A stretch of DNA of 64,000 nucleotides from Marispirochaeta sp. (lineage in GTDB: Bacteria; Spirochaetota; Spirochaetia; JC444; Marispirochaetaceae), in contig NZ_OY764209.1 of NCBI RefSeq assembly GCF_963668165.1, forward strand, positions 868,001 through 932,000. Reading direction: 5' to 3'. Numbering within the stretch: position 1 is the first letter of the stretch; each line of letters starts with the position of its first letter. Below the pieces are notes generated by a model. That model did not search any database. It saw only the letters and a program-made list of their open reading frames with translations, and was not told the origin of the DNA. This document shows positions 42,009 to 51,577 of the stretch, piece after piece. Both the position numbers and the translations under genes were made by a program.

Positions 42009-43499
42009 ATGAGCACCTATCGTATTCATGACAGAGACAACGTTGCCGTCGCAGTAGAAGACCTGAAAGCCGGAGAACCCCTGGACCTTGGAGGTGTTCG
42101 GGTTATATGCAGGACCGGAATCCCCCGGGGTCATAAATTCGCCATTCGCAAAATTGATGCCGGCGGAAGGATAGTGAAATACGGGTATCCTATCGGGACT
42201 GCTCTGCAGGATATAGACCCGGGAGAACATATCCATGTCCACAACCTGAAAACCGGCCTCTCCGGGACCCTGGAATATGACTACGATCCGGTAGACGCAC
42301 GGCTCCAGGCAGCGGAATCCCGCAGCTTTATGGGATTCCTGAGGTCCGACGGAAAGGCCGGCACCCGCAACGAAGTCTGGATCATACCCATTTCGGGCTG
42401 CGTTAACCGGACAACCCAAATGCTGGCAAACAGCGGCTGCACTTTTCCGGAAAACGTGGAAGGAATCCACGCCTTTCCTCACCCCTTCGGCTGCTCCCAG
42501 CTGGGTGATGACCATGAGCACACCCGCAACATTCTTGCCGGCCTTACGGAACACCCCAACGCCGGAGCTGTACTGCTGGTTGGTCTTGGCTGCGAAAACA
42601 ACCAGATGGACACTTTTATTGAGCTCCTGAAGCAGAGGGGCTCCTGGAACGACAGGCGTATTCAGTGGATGGTTACCCAGGATGTGGAGGACGAACTGGC
42701 AAGCGGCAGGGAACTTCTGATGCGCTGTATCGACTACGCTGCGCAGTTTCAGCGCCGGGAGATTCCCTCCGCAAAGCTGATTGTGGGTCTTAAATGCGGT
42801 GGTTCAGACGGTTTATCCGGTCTTACCGCGAATCCTCTTGTGGGGGCATTCTCCGATGACCTGATTACCCAGGGGGGCAGCACAATATTGACGGAAGTCC
42901 CGGAAATGTTCGGTGCCGAGACTATCCTGATGAACCGTGCCGCGAACAAAGAAGTTTACGGTAAAATTGTCTCCCTTATTAATAATTTCAAGGAATACTT
43001 TTTAAAACATAACCAGACGGTTTACGAGAACCCCAGCCCGGGCAACAAAAAGGGCGGTATATCTACCCTTGAGGACAAATCCCTTGGCTGTACCCAGAAG
43101 AGCGGGGATGCCCCGGTTACCGATGTCATTCATTATGGGGAGATACTCAGGACCCCGGGGCTCAACCTGCTGCAGGGCCCCGGCAACGATATTGTTTCGG
43201 TTACCGCCCTGGCGGCGGCAGGGGCCCAGATAATCCTCTTTACCACCGGACGAGGCAACCCTCTGGGATCCCCGGTCCCTACCGTCAAGATTGCAAGCAA
43301 CAACGACCTGGCCGCAAGAAAAGCCCACTGGATAGATTTCAGCGCCGGAGATCTGGTCTCCAAACCCGGAACCCTGATGGAAACCCTGCGAAAAGACCTT
43401 ATGGGGGTAGTGCTTGATCATGCTTCGGGAAAACGCACCCGAAACGAGGAAAACGGGTATCGGGAAATAGCCATATTCAAGGACGGGGTCATTCTCTGA
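42009..43499 (+). CDS. uxaA: Altronate dehydratase
   Basis: A 496-aa iron-dependent hydro-lyase converting D-altronate to 2-keto-3-deoxygluconate. It has the N-terminal SAF domain (DNVAVAVEDLKAG) and the large catalytic domain with HPFGCSQLGDDHEHT, GLGCENNQ, KCGGSDGLSGLTANP and the C-terminal TTGRGNPLGSPVPTVKIASN. The length equals that of E. coli UxaA (495 aa). I chose the ATG at 42009 because the protein then begins like UxaA (M-x-x-Y-x-I-H); an in-frame GTG at 41988 would overlap the uxaB stop. It is the last gene of the operon, and its stop abuts the convergent CDF gene. Confidence 0.92.
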   Translation: MSTYRIHDRDNVAVAVEDLKAGEPLDLGGVRVICRTGIPRGHKFAIRKIDAGGRIVKYGYPIGTALQDIDPGEHIHVHNLKTGLSGTLEYDYDPVDARLQAAESRSFMGFLRSDGKAGTRNEVWIIPISGCVNRTTQMLANSGCTFPENVEGIHAFPHPFGCSQLGDDHEHTRNILAGLTEHPNAGAVLLVGLGCENNQMDTFIELLKQRGSWNDRRIQWMVTQDVEDELASGRELLMRCIDYAAQFQRREIPSAKLIVGLKCGGSDGLSGLTANPLVGAFSDDLITQGGSTILTEVPEMFGAETILMNRAANKEVYGKIVSLINNFKEYFLKHNQTVYENPSPGNKKGGISTLEDKSLGCTQKSGDAPVTDVIHYGEILRTPGLNLLQGPGNDIVSVTALAAAGAQIILFTTGRGNPLGSPVPTVKIASNNDLAARKAHWIDFSAGDLVSKPGTLMETLRKDLMGVVLDHASGKRTRNEENGYREIAIFKDGVIL

Positions 43500-44441
43500 T
43501 CAGCAGCTGTTCTGCTGTTCATCCATGATATGCTGAGAAAGGCCGTAACGCTCCCGGTGTTCGCCCTTGCCAAGGGGTTCAATGTGAACAATTACGTCGT
43601 ACACATCGGGGATCTCTCTCTTTATGGCTTCTTCGACCTTTCCTGCAATCTGATGCCCCACCAGGACCGTCGCGCTGCCGTCGACTTCGACGTCAAGATC
43701 AACTACCTGGAGCCTGCCGATTCTGCGCACCCGGGTCCGGTGGGGATTCATGGCCTCAGGAACCTCACTGACTGCACAAAAGATCTTCTTGTAGATCTCC
43801 GGATCAGCTTGTCCGTCCATCAATTCGACTGAAGTCTCAAGAAAAATCCCCAGGGCTACCCGCATGATCCAGATACTGAGCAAAAAGGCGATAATCGGAT
43901 CGATAATCGGCATATGCAGTATGTGGATGGCGAAAAGTCCGGTCAGCACCGTGAGGGAGATAAATATATCGTTACGCATATTCGCCGCGTCGGCAATCAG
44001 CATCGAACTTCCCGTTGCCCGGCCTACCCGGTATTTATAGATGGCAAGGCCAAGCTTTACGAGAATAGAAACCCCGGTTACCACCAGAGCCGCCATCTTT
44101 GGGAGTGATGAGACCCGACCGGAGATCAGGTGCTGAACAGTGATGATTGCCAGCTGGGCGCCGGCAAAGAAGATGATAAAACTCAGAAGCTTGGTTGCGA
44201 TAGTCTCTGCCCTGGTGTGCCCGTAAGGATGCTGAACATCCGGCGGCTTTTCGCTGATCTTTATGGTTACCAGAGTAATCGCGGAGGTCAGTATGTCCGT
44301 TGCAGAATCAATACCATCGCTGATAACAGCATAGCTGCCGGCAAGAAAACCGACGATGATCTTGGCGGCCGAGAGCAGCGCGTTGGCAATTATACCGATT
44401 ACCGAAGCTCGGGCAATGATTCTGGCTCGTCTTTCGGGCAT
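43500..44441 (-). CDS. Cation diffusion facilitator (CDF) family metal transporter
   Basis: A 313-aa inner-membrane exporter of divalent metals such as Zn, Fe or Mn by proton antiport. About six membrane helices are visible, with the metal-site signatures SDGIDSATDILTS (helix 2, D-x3-D) and DAANMRNDIFISL (helix 5, where HxxxD is usual for Zn CDFs and here N/D positions appear), and HPYGHTRAE between. A cytoplasmic C-terminal domain follows (VDLDVEVDGSATVLVGHQIA). The DxxxD/NxxxD combination is more like the Fe/Mn-type CDFs than Zn (inference). ATG at 44441; the frame continues upstream into the Nudix gene but that part does not look like CDF sequence. Confidence 0.85.
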   Translation of the reverse strand: MPERRARIIARASVIGIIANALLSAAKIIVGFLAGSYAVISDGIDSATDILTSAITLVTIKISEKPPDVQHPYGHTRAETIATKLLSFIIFFAGAQLAIITVQHLISGRVSSLPKMAALVVTGVSILVKLGLAIYKYRVGRATGSSMLIADAANMRNDIFISLTVLTGLFAIHILHMPIIDPIIAFLLSIWIMRVALGIFLETSVELMDGQADPEIYKKIFCAVSEVPEAMNPHRTRVRRIGRLQVVDLDVEVDGSATVLVGHQIAGKVEEAIKREIPDVYDVIVHIEPLGKGEHRERYGLSQHIMDEQQNSC

Positions 44442-44478
44442 AGAGGGAGCATACAGGAAAAGCCGGACAGCGGCAACA

Positions 44479-44874
44479 TTATTTCCGGGTTTCGGTATAG
44501 AGCAGTTCGGCCGCTGGAACATCAGCATCCGCCAGTTTATACTCCAGCAGATTATCTATCGTAACCCATGCAAGCTCGTGATGCTCCCTGGGATGAGGTT
44601 CTCCTTCCAGGACTTCCGCGTTATATACCGCAAGTTCAATGGAGATATCCGGGTATGTACAGGGAAAAACACCGACCAGTTCTCCGATTCGAGTCTCTAT
44701 ACCCAGCTCTTCGCGCAGCTCTCTGACCAGACAGCCGCGATCATTCTCACCCTCCTCAACCTTGCCCCCCGGAAACTCCCACATCAGGGCGCGGGACTGA
44801 GAGGCGGAACGCCGTGCAAGCAGAATATATCCATTCCGGCGCACAACCGCTGCGGTTACACGAATTCTTTTCAT
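44479..44874 (-). CDS. MutT-type Nudix hydrolase
   Basis: A 131-aa Nudix hydrolase with a complete Nudix box: G39-K-V-E-E-G followed by RELREELGI, so the metal-binding glutamates are intact. The N-terminal VTAAVVRRNGYILLARRS and the length fit the MutT/8-oxo-dGTP diphosphatase or CTP-pyrophosphohydrolase group (NudG/MutT), which clean up oxidised nucleotides. Exact substrate unknown. It lies 37 bp upstream of the CDF gene on the same strand and is probably cotranscribed. Confidence 0.88.
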   Translation of the reverse strand: MKRIRVTAAVVRRNGYILLARRSASQSRALMWEFPGGKVEEGENDRGCLVRELREELGIETRIGELVGVFPCTYPDISIELAVYNAEVLEGEPHPREHHELAWVTIDNLLEYKLADADVPAAELLYTETRK

Positions 44875-44951
44875 CCATCACAGAGTAAGCTTCCCCCCCT
44901 CATTATTCAAGCTTGAAGCTGTGTTTCCGACCTGATAAGGTGTCCCCTATT

Positions 44952-45940
44952 ATGCAACAGATGCTTTTTTCTCTTGGAATCATCATTGCGGGCCTGAGTA
45001 TCGGATACAGCGTATTGTACGGGCGGAAATAATAAAGACCGACCCTTCGCTGAGGAGGGCAAGAAAATATCTTCAACGGATCAGCCTGCTCTGTTTTTTA
45101 CCCATTGCCAATATGGGGGCTATCTGGATTTTTCAGATCCATACCTTTCGTCTTCTGTTCCTTCCCATTCTCGGCTTTCTGGCCATTTTTACTGGTGCCG
45201 CTGCCTCCCTCGGTATCGGAAAGAGACTAAAGCTCGATCCATCGCGCCGTGGGGCCCTTTTCTCTACAGGGACCATGTCGAACCTCGGTTCTGTCGGGTC
45301 ACTGGTTGTGTTCACCACCCTGGGAGAAGCCGGTTACGCAATGGTCCCCTTTTACCGTCTTTTTGAGCTCTTCAGTTACTACGTAATCTGCTTTCCCATA
45401 GCAAAAAGCTTCTCCCCGCAAAACGAAGCTGCTGCAGGCAACCGTGGGAAACTGCTCTCTCTTTTTCTCGATCCCTTTGTTCTGGTAACCCTGGGCAGTC
45501 TGGGTACCGGCCTAATACTCAACCTTACCGGTGTTCAGCGCCCGGAATTTTACGGCCCCCTGAACTCCTTTCTTGTACCTGTCGGCAGCCTGCTGCTGCT
45601 GACATCCATCGGCATGGCCATGCGCTTCGGCAGGGTCGGTTCCTATATGAAAGAGGCCTTTGCAGTCGCCGGTATAAAATATCTGGTCATACCTGTTGTT
45701 GTTACCGGAAGCGCGGCCCTCCTGGGATACGGCTCTATCGACGGAGGACTGCCGCTGAAGGTAGTTCTTATCATGTCTTCAATGCCGGTGGGTTTTATAG
45801 CGATGGTGCCGCCTTCAATCTACAAACTCGATGTCGATCTGGCCAACGCCGCATGGCTGGTATCAACCCTGCTTCTGACACTTATAATTCCGCTGCAGAT
45901 TCTTTTTATTAACCTGTGTGCACCTCTAAAAACGTGGTAA
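44952..45940 (+). pseudogene. AEC-family transporter, frameshifted near its 5' end
   Basis: The C-terminal 275 residues from ATG 45113 are a clear auxin-efflux-carrier-type permease with seven or eight hydrophobic helices (TGTMSNLGSVGSLVVF; VPVGSLLLLTSIGMAMRFG). The same frame stays open upstream and encodes RAEIIKTDPSLRRARKYL. The natural N-terminus MQQMLFSLGIIIAGLSIGYS begins at ATG 44952 (AAGGTG upstream) in another frame and runs into TAA at 45030. A one-base loss between about 45005 and 45025 would join the two to give about 329 aa, the usual AEC length. So the gene is broken, or the sequence has an error. A truncated product from 45113 is less likely to work. Confidence 0.75.
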
Positions 45941-45981
45941 TTTTGCCATAGTCAAGGAGGAAGATTTTGTAGCACCCGCAT

Positions 45982-46009
45982 CCTGCACCCAAATAATATT
46001 TGGTGCAGG
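45982..46009. other. Strong hairpin between convergent genes
   Basis: CCTGCA-C-CCAAAT, loop AAT, ATTTGG-TGCAGG: 12 bp paired with one bulged base, in the 138-bp gap between the convergent AEC and lipase-like genes. No U tract follows it on either strand, so it may be a poor terminator or an mRNA 3'-end stabiliser. Confidence 0.5.
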
Positions 46010-46078
46010 AGAGGACCGCGGGAAATATTGACGACGCAGGATATGGGGAAAAGAGTAGTTTTCAGAGGTGCCCCTGAT

Positions 46079-46912
46079 TTAATCGGGCAGCCGTGAAGAC
46101 AGCCATGTAAAGATAAACTCGAACACCTTTTCCCGTTCAGGCTCGTTCATCAGCTCGTGGTACAGCCCCGGCCAGAGCTTTTTTGTTTTATCCTGACTCG
46201 AAGCCCGTGAATAGACAATCTCCGTCGCCGCCGGATCAATAACCTTATCATCGTCACCGTGCATGATCAGGAGAGGAAGGCTTATCTCGTTAAGACGGTC
46301 CTGGATCTCCTGCTGGGCCAGAATAGTCTCGTTTCCGGTCCGCGCTCTGGCTTTTCCCTTATACTGCAGAGGATCTTTTTCATCCTCTGCCCGCATCTCC
46401 ATATTCCTGGTAGCCTCGCTTAAGTCAAGCTCCTGCACGGGCAGTTTCGGCACAATACCGGCAAGAACCCCCGCCATGGCCTTGATCAGAGGACTGATTC
46501 CTTCCGGCAGCAGAATGGCAGGAGCACTCAGGACAGCAGCGACGTACTGGTCCTGGTATTTCAGGAGTTGATAGAGGGCGAACATCCCTCCCATACTATG
46601 GCCAAGAAGCACAACAGGCAGCCCCGGGCATTGCTGGCTGATGGTCTGGGTAAGAATATGCAGGTCTTCCCGTATCTTGTTCCGACCTTCCAGGTCCCCC
46701 AGGGTCCTGGAACTTCTGCCGTGCCCCCGATAATCCGGTACAAATACAGCATAGCCCCGGGCTGCGAAGGCTTCAATAACGTGCACGTAACGGCCGGAAT
46801 GTTCTCCATAACCATGGATAATGAGTATTGAAGCCTTTGGTTCCGCGGGAAGCGCATATCGGTAATAGAGTTCCCTTTCCTTAAATCCGAAGTACCTTCC
46901 TTCCTGTATCAT
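46079..46912 (-). CDS. Alpha/beta hydrolase, monoacylglycerol-lipase type
   Basis: A 277-aa serine hydrolase of the lysophospholipase/monoglyceride lipase group (Hydrolase_4). The triad is visible: nucleophile Ser in LLGHSMGGMFAL, Asp in MHGDDDKVIDP, His in GLYHELMNEPER; the oxyanion region is IIHGYGEHSGRY. No signal peptide, so it is cytoplasmic or membrane-associated. ATG at 46912 has a GGGGGG-CCGGA upstream; the in-frame start at 46960 would overlap the pckG terminator. It follows pckG but lies behind that terminator, so is probably expressed separately or by read-through. Confidence 0.83.
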   Translation of the reverse strand: MIQEGRYFGFKERELYYRYALPAEPKASILIIHGYGEHSGRYVHVIEAFAARGYAVFVPDYRGHGRSSRTLGDLEGRNKIREDLHILTQTISQQCPGLPVVLLGHSMGGMFALYQLLKYQDQYVAAVLSAPAILLPEGISPLIKAMAGVLAGIVPKLPVQELDLSEATRNMEMRAEDEKDPLQYKGKARARTGNETILAQQEIQDRLNEISLPLLIMHGDDDKVIDPAATEIVYSRASSQDKTKKLWPGLYHELMNEPEREKVFEFIFTWLSSRLPD

Positions 46913-46941
46913 TCCGGCCCCCCTCTCTTCGTTATAGCATG

Positions 46942-46979
46942 AAAAAAGCCCGAGCGCCATATGGATGGCGATCGGGCTT
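46942..46979 (-). terminator. Terminator of pckG
   Basis: On the minus strand AAGCCCGA..CGCCAT / ATGGCG..TCGGGCTT with about 14 paired bases, followed by six T. Confidence 0.88.
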
Positions 46980-47002
46980 GATTAAGTAAAACGTAATGCT
47001 GG

Positions 47003-48961
47003 TTATCTACCGGCTATCTGCTCAACAGAAACAACAGATCCGAATTTTTCCTTAAGGGCCAGAAGTTCTTCCTTCTGCTTCTCGTAAACCTTGAACAGCT
47101 GTGAAGGAAGATTCTTTTCCTTGCTGTAGGCTTCGGTCTGCAGGTCAATTCTCTTGATGATGTTGTCAACATAGACGGCAAACTGCATGTCGTAGAGGCT
47201 CTTGGGATACTCTTTGTCGATTCCGTTGAAAAGCTTCTTCAGGTCCTCATACTTCGGAACAAAACCAATAGGGGTTTCGATGGCATCTACATCGCCATTG
47301 GCATAGAGATCAAGCCAGCCGAGCCAGACCTTTACGTCCTTCTTTTCACCCAGCAGGCCCTTTCCGGATCCGCCGCGGTTTTCATGGGTAAGGAAGTAGT
47401 TAAGCCCTGCCAGGATGGGTTTATCCTTGATCTTGGAGGAGTTATAAAACTTGAACTGAGCGTCCATGTAGTCGGCAAGCGCACCGGGGACAAAAGGTGC
47501 GTTGGCCCAGGGCTGCCGGTTAACACCAGTTGCTCCAACTTCGGTCGCGGTTGCCTTGGAAACAACAGACGCACCGATAGCAACACCTTCGTCGGGAGTC
47601 CGGGCTACCCATACGGGAACCATGGTGTCAGCGTCACGTCCGGAGTAGGTAAGAACCTTAACGTGTACTCCATGGGGATCTTCTGCGGCCTTCTCGTTAT
47701 AGTTATCGATTGCGGAGCATTTCAGGGTACAGCGGGAGTTGGGGTGAGACATGGGCACCGGTTTGCCGTTGGCATCGGTTTTTCCGGGCCACCATTCACC
47801 CTGAAAATTTGTTCCCTTCTCGGGGATCGGTTCGCCGTCGCCTACCCAGCGGGGCTTCAGGTTTTCGTCGATCAGGACATTGGAGAAGATAACCTGGGTT
47901 CCCTCTTCGCGCAGACGCTTCATCAGGTAGGGGTCGCCTTCCCAGTTAACGTCTTCAACAATCCCGAAGATACCGCTTTCAGGGTTAATCGCCCGGACGG
48001 TTCCCGTGGATTCATCGATCCAGATCTGAGCCAGGTCGTCTCCGATAAAGTCGGTCCCAACCATTGCGGTCGTGGTTTTTCCACATCCCGAGGGGGCAGC
48101 ACCGGCAAAGTAGGTCTTCCGTCCGCCGGGGCCGGTCATACCGGTAATGAACATGTGCTCGGAAAGCTCTTCCTCGACCTTGTAGTAGGTTGCACGGTCT
48201 ACAGCAAAGCGGTGGTTCCCCTTCTTCAGCAGCAGGGTATTACCGGCATACGTACAGTAGGTGGAGTAACAGGTCTGCCAGCTTCTGTCCATGTAGATAC
48301 GGGCTTTCGGTACATCTTCTGACCGATTGGGTCCCTGACTGTGAACGTTGGTAAAGAAAGTACCGCAGCGTTCAACTTCGCTGTCGAAACTGGAAAATAC
48401 GTTCCGGTACAAAAGGTGGCCGCTGGTCTGGACATAGGTAGAAGAGGTAATCATGAGGGCGGGAATAGAGGCCTTTGCGCCTACGGGTCCCCGGTTCAGA
48501 AAGGAGACGTACATTGTAAGTCCCTTCATGATGCCCTTCATATTTTCCTTTACATACCCGTGAGCTTCGCCGCGAAGCTGCTTCTTGGCCAGTGCGCTGA
48601 TGTCCTCACCCTCATTTATGATGTAAAAGGTCTGGCTGACCAGACGTCCCTGATCTTCGGGCAGGTCATAGTGAATAGTGTGGTCTTTAATGGCCAGTTT
48701 TTTCTCTTCCCCGGTTTCGAGGCTGCGCGTTTTAACGTGCGCTGCGTCTTCAGGGGTATCACTGATAATAAAAACACTGTCAGGCTCGCACATGGAAACC
48801 GCATTGGCGATCTTGAGCAGGGCCTCTTCGTTTTTGATCTTTGAAATTTTCGCGAGATTGGCGGAATCCAGGTTCGCTTCAAAGACCTTGCGGGCTTCAT
48901 CGATGGTTTTTACGCCGCCGACGTCTGAAAGGATGTCTGTTCCTTTCTTCATTTCTAACAT
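47003..48961 (-). CDS. pckG: Phosphoenolpyruvate carboxykinase (GTP)
   Basis: A 652-aa GTP-dependent PEPCK that interconverts oxaloacetate and PEP plus CO2. The P-loop is GAAPSGCGKTTTAM (about 288-301), with the metal site GDDLAQIW, the mobile lid region and the guanine pocket PWANAPFVPGALADYMDAQF. Length and motifs are the GTP class, not the ATP class. In fermenting bacteria the enzyme often runs toward oxaloacetate to feed succinate or Na+-pumping steps; OadGAB at 54-57 kb would consume oxaloacetate. AAGGAG precedes the ATG; a second ATG lies three codons later. It has a clear promoter and terminator. Confidence 0.96.
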   Translation of the reverse strand: MLEMKKGTDILSDVGGVKTIDEARKVFEANLDSANLAKISKIKNEEALLKIANAVSMCEPDSVFIISDTPEDAAHVKTRSLETGEEKKLAIKDHTIHYDLPEDQGRLVSQTFYIINEGEDISALAKKQLRGEAHGYVKENMKGIMKGLTMYVSFLNRGPVGAKASIPALMITSSTYVQTSGHLLYRNVFSSFDSEVERCGTFFTNVHSQGPNRSEDVPKARIYMDRSWQTCYSTYCTYAGNTLLLKKGNHRFAVDRATYYKVEEELSEHMFITGMTGPGGRKTYFAGAAPSGCGKTTTAMVGTDFIGDDLAQIWIDESTGTVRAINPESGIFGIVEDVNWEGDPYLMKRLREEGTQVIFSNVLIDENLKPRWVGDGEPIPEKGTNFQGEWWPGKTDANGKPVPMSHPNSRCTLKCSAIDNYNEKAAEDPHGVHVKVLTYSGRDADTMVPVWVARTPDEGVAIGASVVSKATATEVGATGVNRQPWANAPFVPGALADYMDAQFKFYNSSKIKDKPILAGLNYFLTHENRGGSGKGLLGEKKDVKVWLGWLDLYANGDVDAIETPIGFVPKYEDLKKLFNGIDKEYPKSLYDMQFAVYVDNIIKRIDLQTEAYSKEKNLPSQLFKVYEKQKEELLALKEKFGSVVSVEQIAGR

Positions 48962-49050
48962 GATAAGCTCCTTCCGTTCTTGATAGGAATTTTATAGTAG
49001 AAAAAACCGGTGTCCCATACCGGATCTACATTACAGGTTCTTCGGTTTGT

Positions 49051-49079
49051 ATAATAGAGATTTTTGGCGCGGCGGTCAA
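49051..49079 (-). promoter_or_regulatory. Promoter of pckG
   Basis: On the minus strand TTGACC (49079-49074), 17-bp spacer, TATTAT (49056-49051). The leader is about 80 nt. Its -35 is 17 bp from the -35 of the divergent promoter at 49097, so a single factor could act on both. Confidence 0.75.
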
Positions 49080-49096
49080 GAGAATCCAGCTTCCGC

Positions 49097-49125
49097 TTGA
49101 CGGCTTTACCATGATTCTGAATAAT
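49097..49125 (+). promoter_or_regulatory. Promoter of the Gfo/Idh/MocA gene
   Basis: TTGACG (49097-49102), 17-bp spacer, AATAAT (49120-49125); ATG at 49166 with GGAGG upstream. Confidence 0.6.
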
Positions 49126-49165
49126 AGATTTTGAATTTTAAATTCATAGGATAATGGAGGATTTG

Positions 49166-50449
49166 ATGAAAAAACGCTACGCCGTATGCGGTGTAAGCAA
49201 CCGAGCCCTGAAGATGTTTATAAAGCCCATGCTTTCACTCTTTCAGGAGCAGACAGAGGTCGTAGGTTTACTGGATCCGGATGCCCGCCGTTTTGAGGTA
49301 GCTAAGGAACAATATCCGGCGTTAAAAAAGCTGCCCTGCTATCCGCCGGATGATCTGGAGAAGATGATCACCGAGTGCAAGCCGGATGTGCTGCTGATTG
49401 CTGGTCGTGACAACACCCATGCCCGCTACGTGCTGGCCGCTCTTGAGCACGATATCGATTCTCTGGTGGAAAAACCCATGGCTGCCGGCGCCGAAGACTG
49501 CCAGAAGATTATCGATGCAGAAAAAAAGAGTAAGGGCCGCGTTCAGGTTACCTTTAACTACCGCTATACCGCTATTCACCGGCGTATTAAGGAGATGATC
49601 CTCCAGGGCAAGGTGGGACGCATTACCTCGATCGACCTTAACTGGTACATCGACACCTATCACGGATCCAGTTATTTCCGTCGCTGGAACCGTTACCGGG
49701 AAATTTCCGGGGGACTCTCCATCCACAAGGCATCACACCATTTTGACCTGGTGAACTGGTGGACCGGCCAGCGGCCGGAGGAGGTCTTTGCCTTCGGAGC
49801 CCTGAACTACTACGGCCCGGAAGGCTCGAAAAACCCATCCAAAAAAGACGGCCGGTACTGTCAGACATGCGACGAAAAAGACCAGTGTATCTACTACCGC
49901 CGCTGGAACCACCGGACCGGCGATGCCGAGGTTACAGACGACCATCTGGATCTGGACGAAGCGAAAAAGGCCAATTTTACCGGATACCGTACCGATGCCT
50001 GTATCTACGATTCGGATATAAAGATCGAGGATACCTATACAGCGACCATCCGTTACGACAAGGGGGCTCTCCTCTCTTACTCGGTTAATTTTTCAACCCC
50101 CTGGGAGGGCTACCGGGTAGTCATCAATGGGACCGAAGGCCGCATAGAGTCTACCGAATATCACATGCCCCAGCGCATTCCCTTCCCCTTCGATGAGCAT
50201 CAGACAATTGAATACTATCCCCTCTTCGGTTCCAAGGAGATCATCCACGTGGTTGAGCGCCCCGGCGGCCACCACGGAGCTGACCCGGTCCTGCTGGAGG
50301 ATGTCTTCCTGGGACCGGACCCGGCGCGAGACTACGAGATTGCCTCTGACTCTCTGGACGGCGCCCTTGCGGTAGCCACCGGAGAAGCGGTCTGGAAATC
50401 CGTACGGGACGACCGTCCTTATAAAGTCCGGGAACTGCTTCACTATTAA
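49166..50449 (+). CDS. Gfo/Idh/MocA-family oxidoreductase
   Basis: A 427-aa NAD(P)-dependent dehydrogenase of sugars or sugar acids. The Rossmann domain (KKRYAVCGVSNRAL, VVGLLDPD, AGRDNTHARYVLAALEH) carries the EKP motif (LVEKPMAAGAEDC) with the catalytic Lys; the His of the second motif lies in GGLSIHKASHHFDLVNWW. A Cys-rich insert (YCQTCDEKDQCIYY) could bind a metal and is unusual for the family. Substrate unknown. ATG at 49166 is preferred over 49154, because GGAGG lies between them. It is monocistronic, ending at a shared terminator with rsgA. Confidence 0.85.
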   Translation: MKKRYAVCGVSNRALKMFIKPMLSLFQEQTEVVGLLDPDARRFEVAKEQYPALKKLPCYPPDDLEKMITECKPDVLLIAGRDNTHARYVLAALEHDIDSLVEKPMAAGAEDCQKIIDAEKKSKGRVQVTFNYRYTAIHRRIKEMILQGKVGRITSIDLNWYIDTYHGSSYFRRWNRYREISGGLSIHKASHHFDLVNWWTGQRPEEVFAFGALNYYGPEGSKNPSKKDGRYCQTCDEKDQCIYYRRWNHRTGDAEVTDDHLDLDEAKKANFTGYRTDACIYDSDIKIEDTYTATIRYDKGALLSYSVNFSTPWEGYRVVINGTEGRIESTEYHMPQRIPFPFDEHQTIEYYPLFGSKEIIHVVERPGGHHGADPVLLEDVFLGPDPARDYEIASDSLDGALAVATGEAVWKSVRDDRPYKVRELLHY

Positions 50450-50464
50450 ACCCTGTTCGTAATC

Positions 50465-50506
50465 AGGCTGTCCGGAATTCCCCGGATTACCGGTTCCGGA
50501 CAGCCT
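50465..50506. terminator. Bidirectional terminator between the Gfo gene and rsgA
   Basis: Perfect 13-bp stem AGGCTGTCCGGAA / TTCCGGACAGCCT with a 16-nt loop, followed by TTTA on the + strand. It sits between two convergent genes. Confidence 0.7.
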
Positions 50507-50515
50507 TTACCTGCG

Positions 50516-51577
50516 TTACCCTTTTTTGTTTTTATAAAACCGCTTTACCGATTTGGATATCTGTTTCCAGCGCCGCACCTCCTCTGCCCGGGCCTGTTCG
50601 TCATTTCTGCGATGCAGATAATCCAGCTCTTTCCGCAGCTCAAGATAACTCTCGTAACGTTCGTGGGAAAGCGCTCCATCTACAAGAGCCTTCTGAACGG
50701 CACAGTCCGGTTCGCCCTGATGGGTACAGTCGCGAAAGCGGCAATTCCGGGCATAGTACTCCAGGTCGTGAAACACCTCATCAAGAGACCCCTCCCCGGC
50801 CCAGAGCCGGAGTTCCCGTAAGCCCGGGGTATCAATCAGCGAGCCGCCTCCGGGGAGCAAAACAAGGCTGCGGCTGGTAGAAGTGTGTCTGCCGCGGTGG
50901 TCACTCTGCCTGGTATCGCCCTCGGCAAGCCGCTGTTCTCCCAATAGAGCATTAATAAGGGATGATTTGCCCACCCCTGAGGGTCCGAGCATGACCGCTG
51001 TATGTTCGGGTCCGATGGAATCTATCAGTTCATCTATTCCATCACCGGTGACGGTGCTGGTTAGAAGCTGCCGAACATCAGGGGCTGCTTCTTCGGCTTC
51101 CTGCAGTGACCCGGCAATATCCGCACACAGGTCCAGTTTGTTCAGAACAAGTAAGGGCACAGCCCCGCTTTCCCGGACCATAACCAGGTAACGCTCGATT
51201 CCGCGGCGGGTAAGGTTACGGCCGCCGTCCAGACCGGCGACAATAAAAGCCAGATCCACATTGGCCGCCAGTATCTGCTGCTCTGTGGTTCCGCCGGCAC
51301 TGGCACGGCCGATACAGGCTTCCCGGGTAAGGACTCCTTCTATCAGGCCCCCATCACCGCGCAGGGCAACCCAGTCACCTGTAACCGGATACTCATTCTT
51401 CTTAGCCGCGGCATGACGAAAAGCGCCACTGACACGGCACAGCAGTTCATCGTCCCCGCTCATTACCCGATACAGATGCATACCCTCTCCGCTTACACGG
51501 CCGCAGCGGCAGCCGGAGAATCTCGTTTCCAGTTCAGTTCTTTGCCGCACAGACAGTGGCGATGTATCACTGTTCAT
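50516..51577 (-). CDS. rsgA: Ribosome small-subunit-dependent GTPase
   Basis: A 353-aa circularly permuted GTPase that helps late 30S maturation. The permuted order is seen: G4 LNKLD first, then G1 GPSGVGKSSLINALLG, G2 and G3 (DTPGLREL), with an N-terminal OB-fold (DWVALRGDGGLIEGVL) and a C-terminal zinc-binding domain (CRFRDCTHQGEPDC). The tail is very basic. It starts 11 bp inside the upstream RNHCP gene, so the two are translationally coupled. Confidence 0.95.
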   Translation of the reverse strand: MNSDTSPLSVRQRTELETRFSGCRCGRVSGEGMHLYRVMSGDDELLCRVSGAFRHAAAKKNEYPVTGDWVALRGDGGLIEGVLTREACIGRASAGGTTEQQILAANVDLAFIVAGLDGGRNLTRRGIERYLVMVRESGAVPLLVLNKLDLCADIAGSLQEAEEAAPDVRQLLTSTVTGDGIDELIDSIGPEHTAVMLGPSGVGKSSLINALLGEQRLAEGDTRQSDHRGRHTSTSRSLVLLPGGGSLIDTPGLRELRLWAGEGSLDEVFHDLEYYARNCRFRDCTHQGEPDCAVQKALVDGALSHERYESYLELRKELDYLHRRNDEQARAEEVRRWKQISKSVKRFYKNKKG

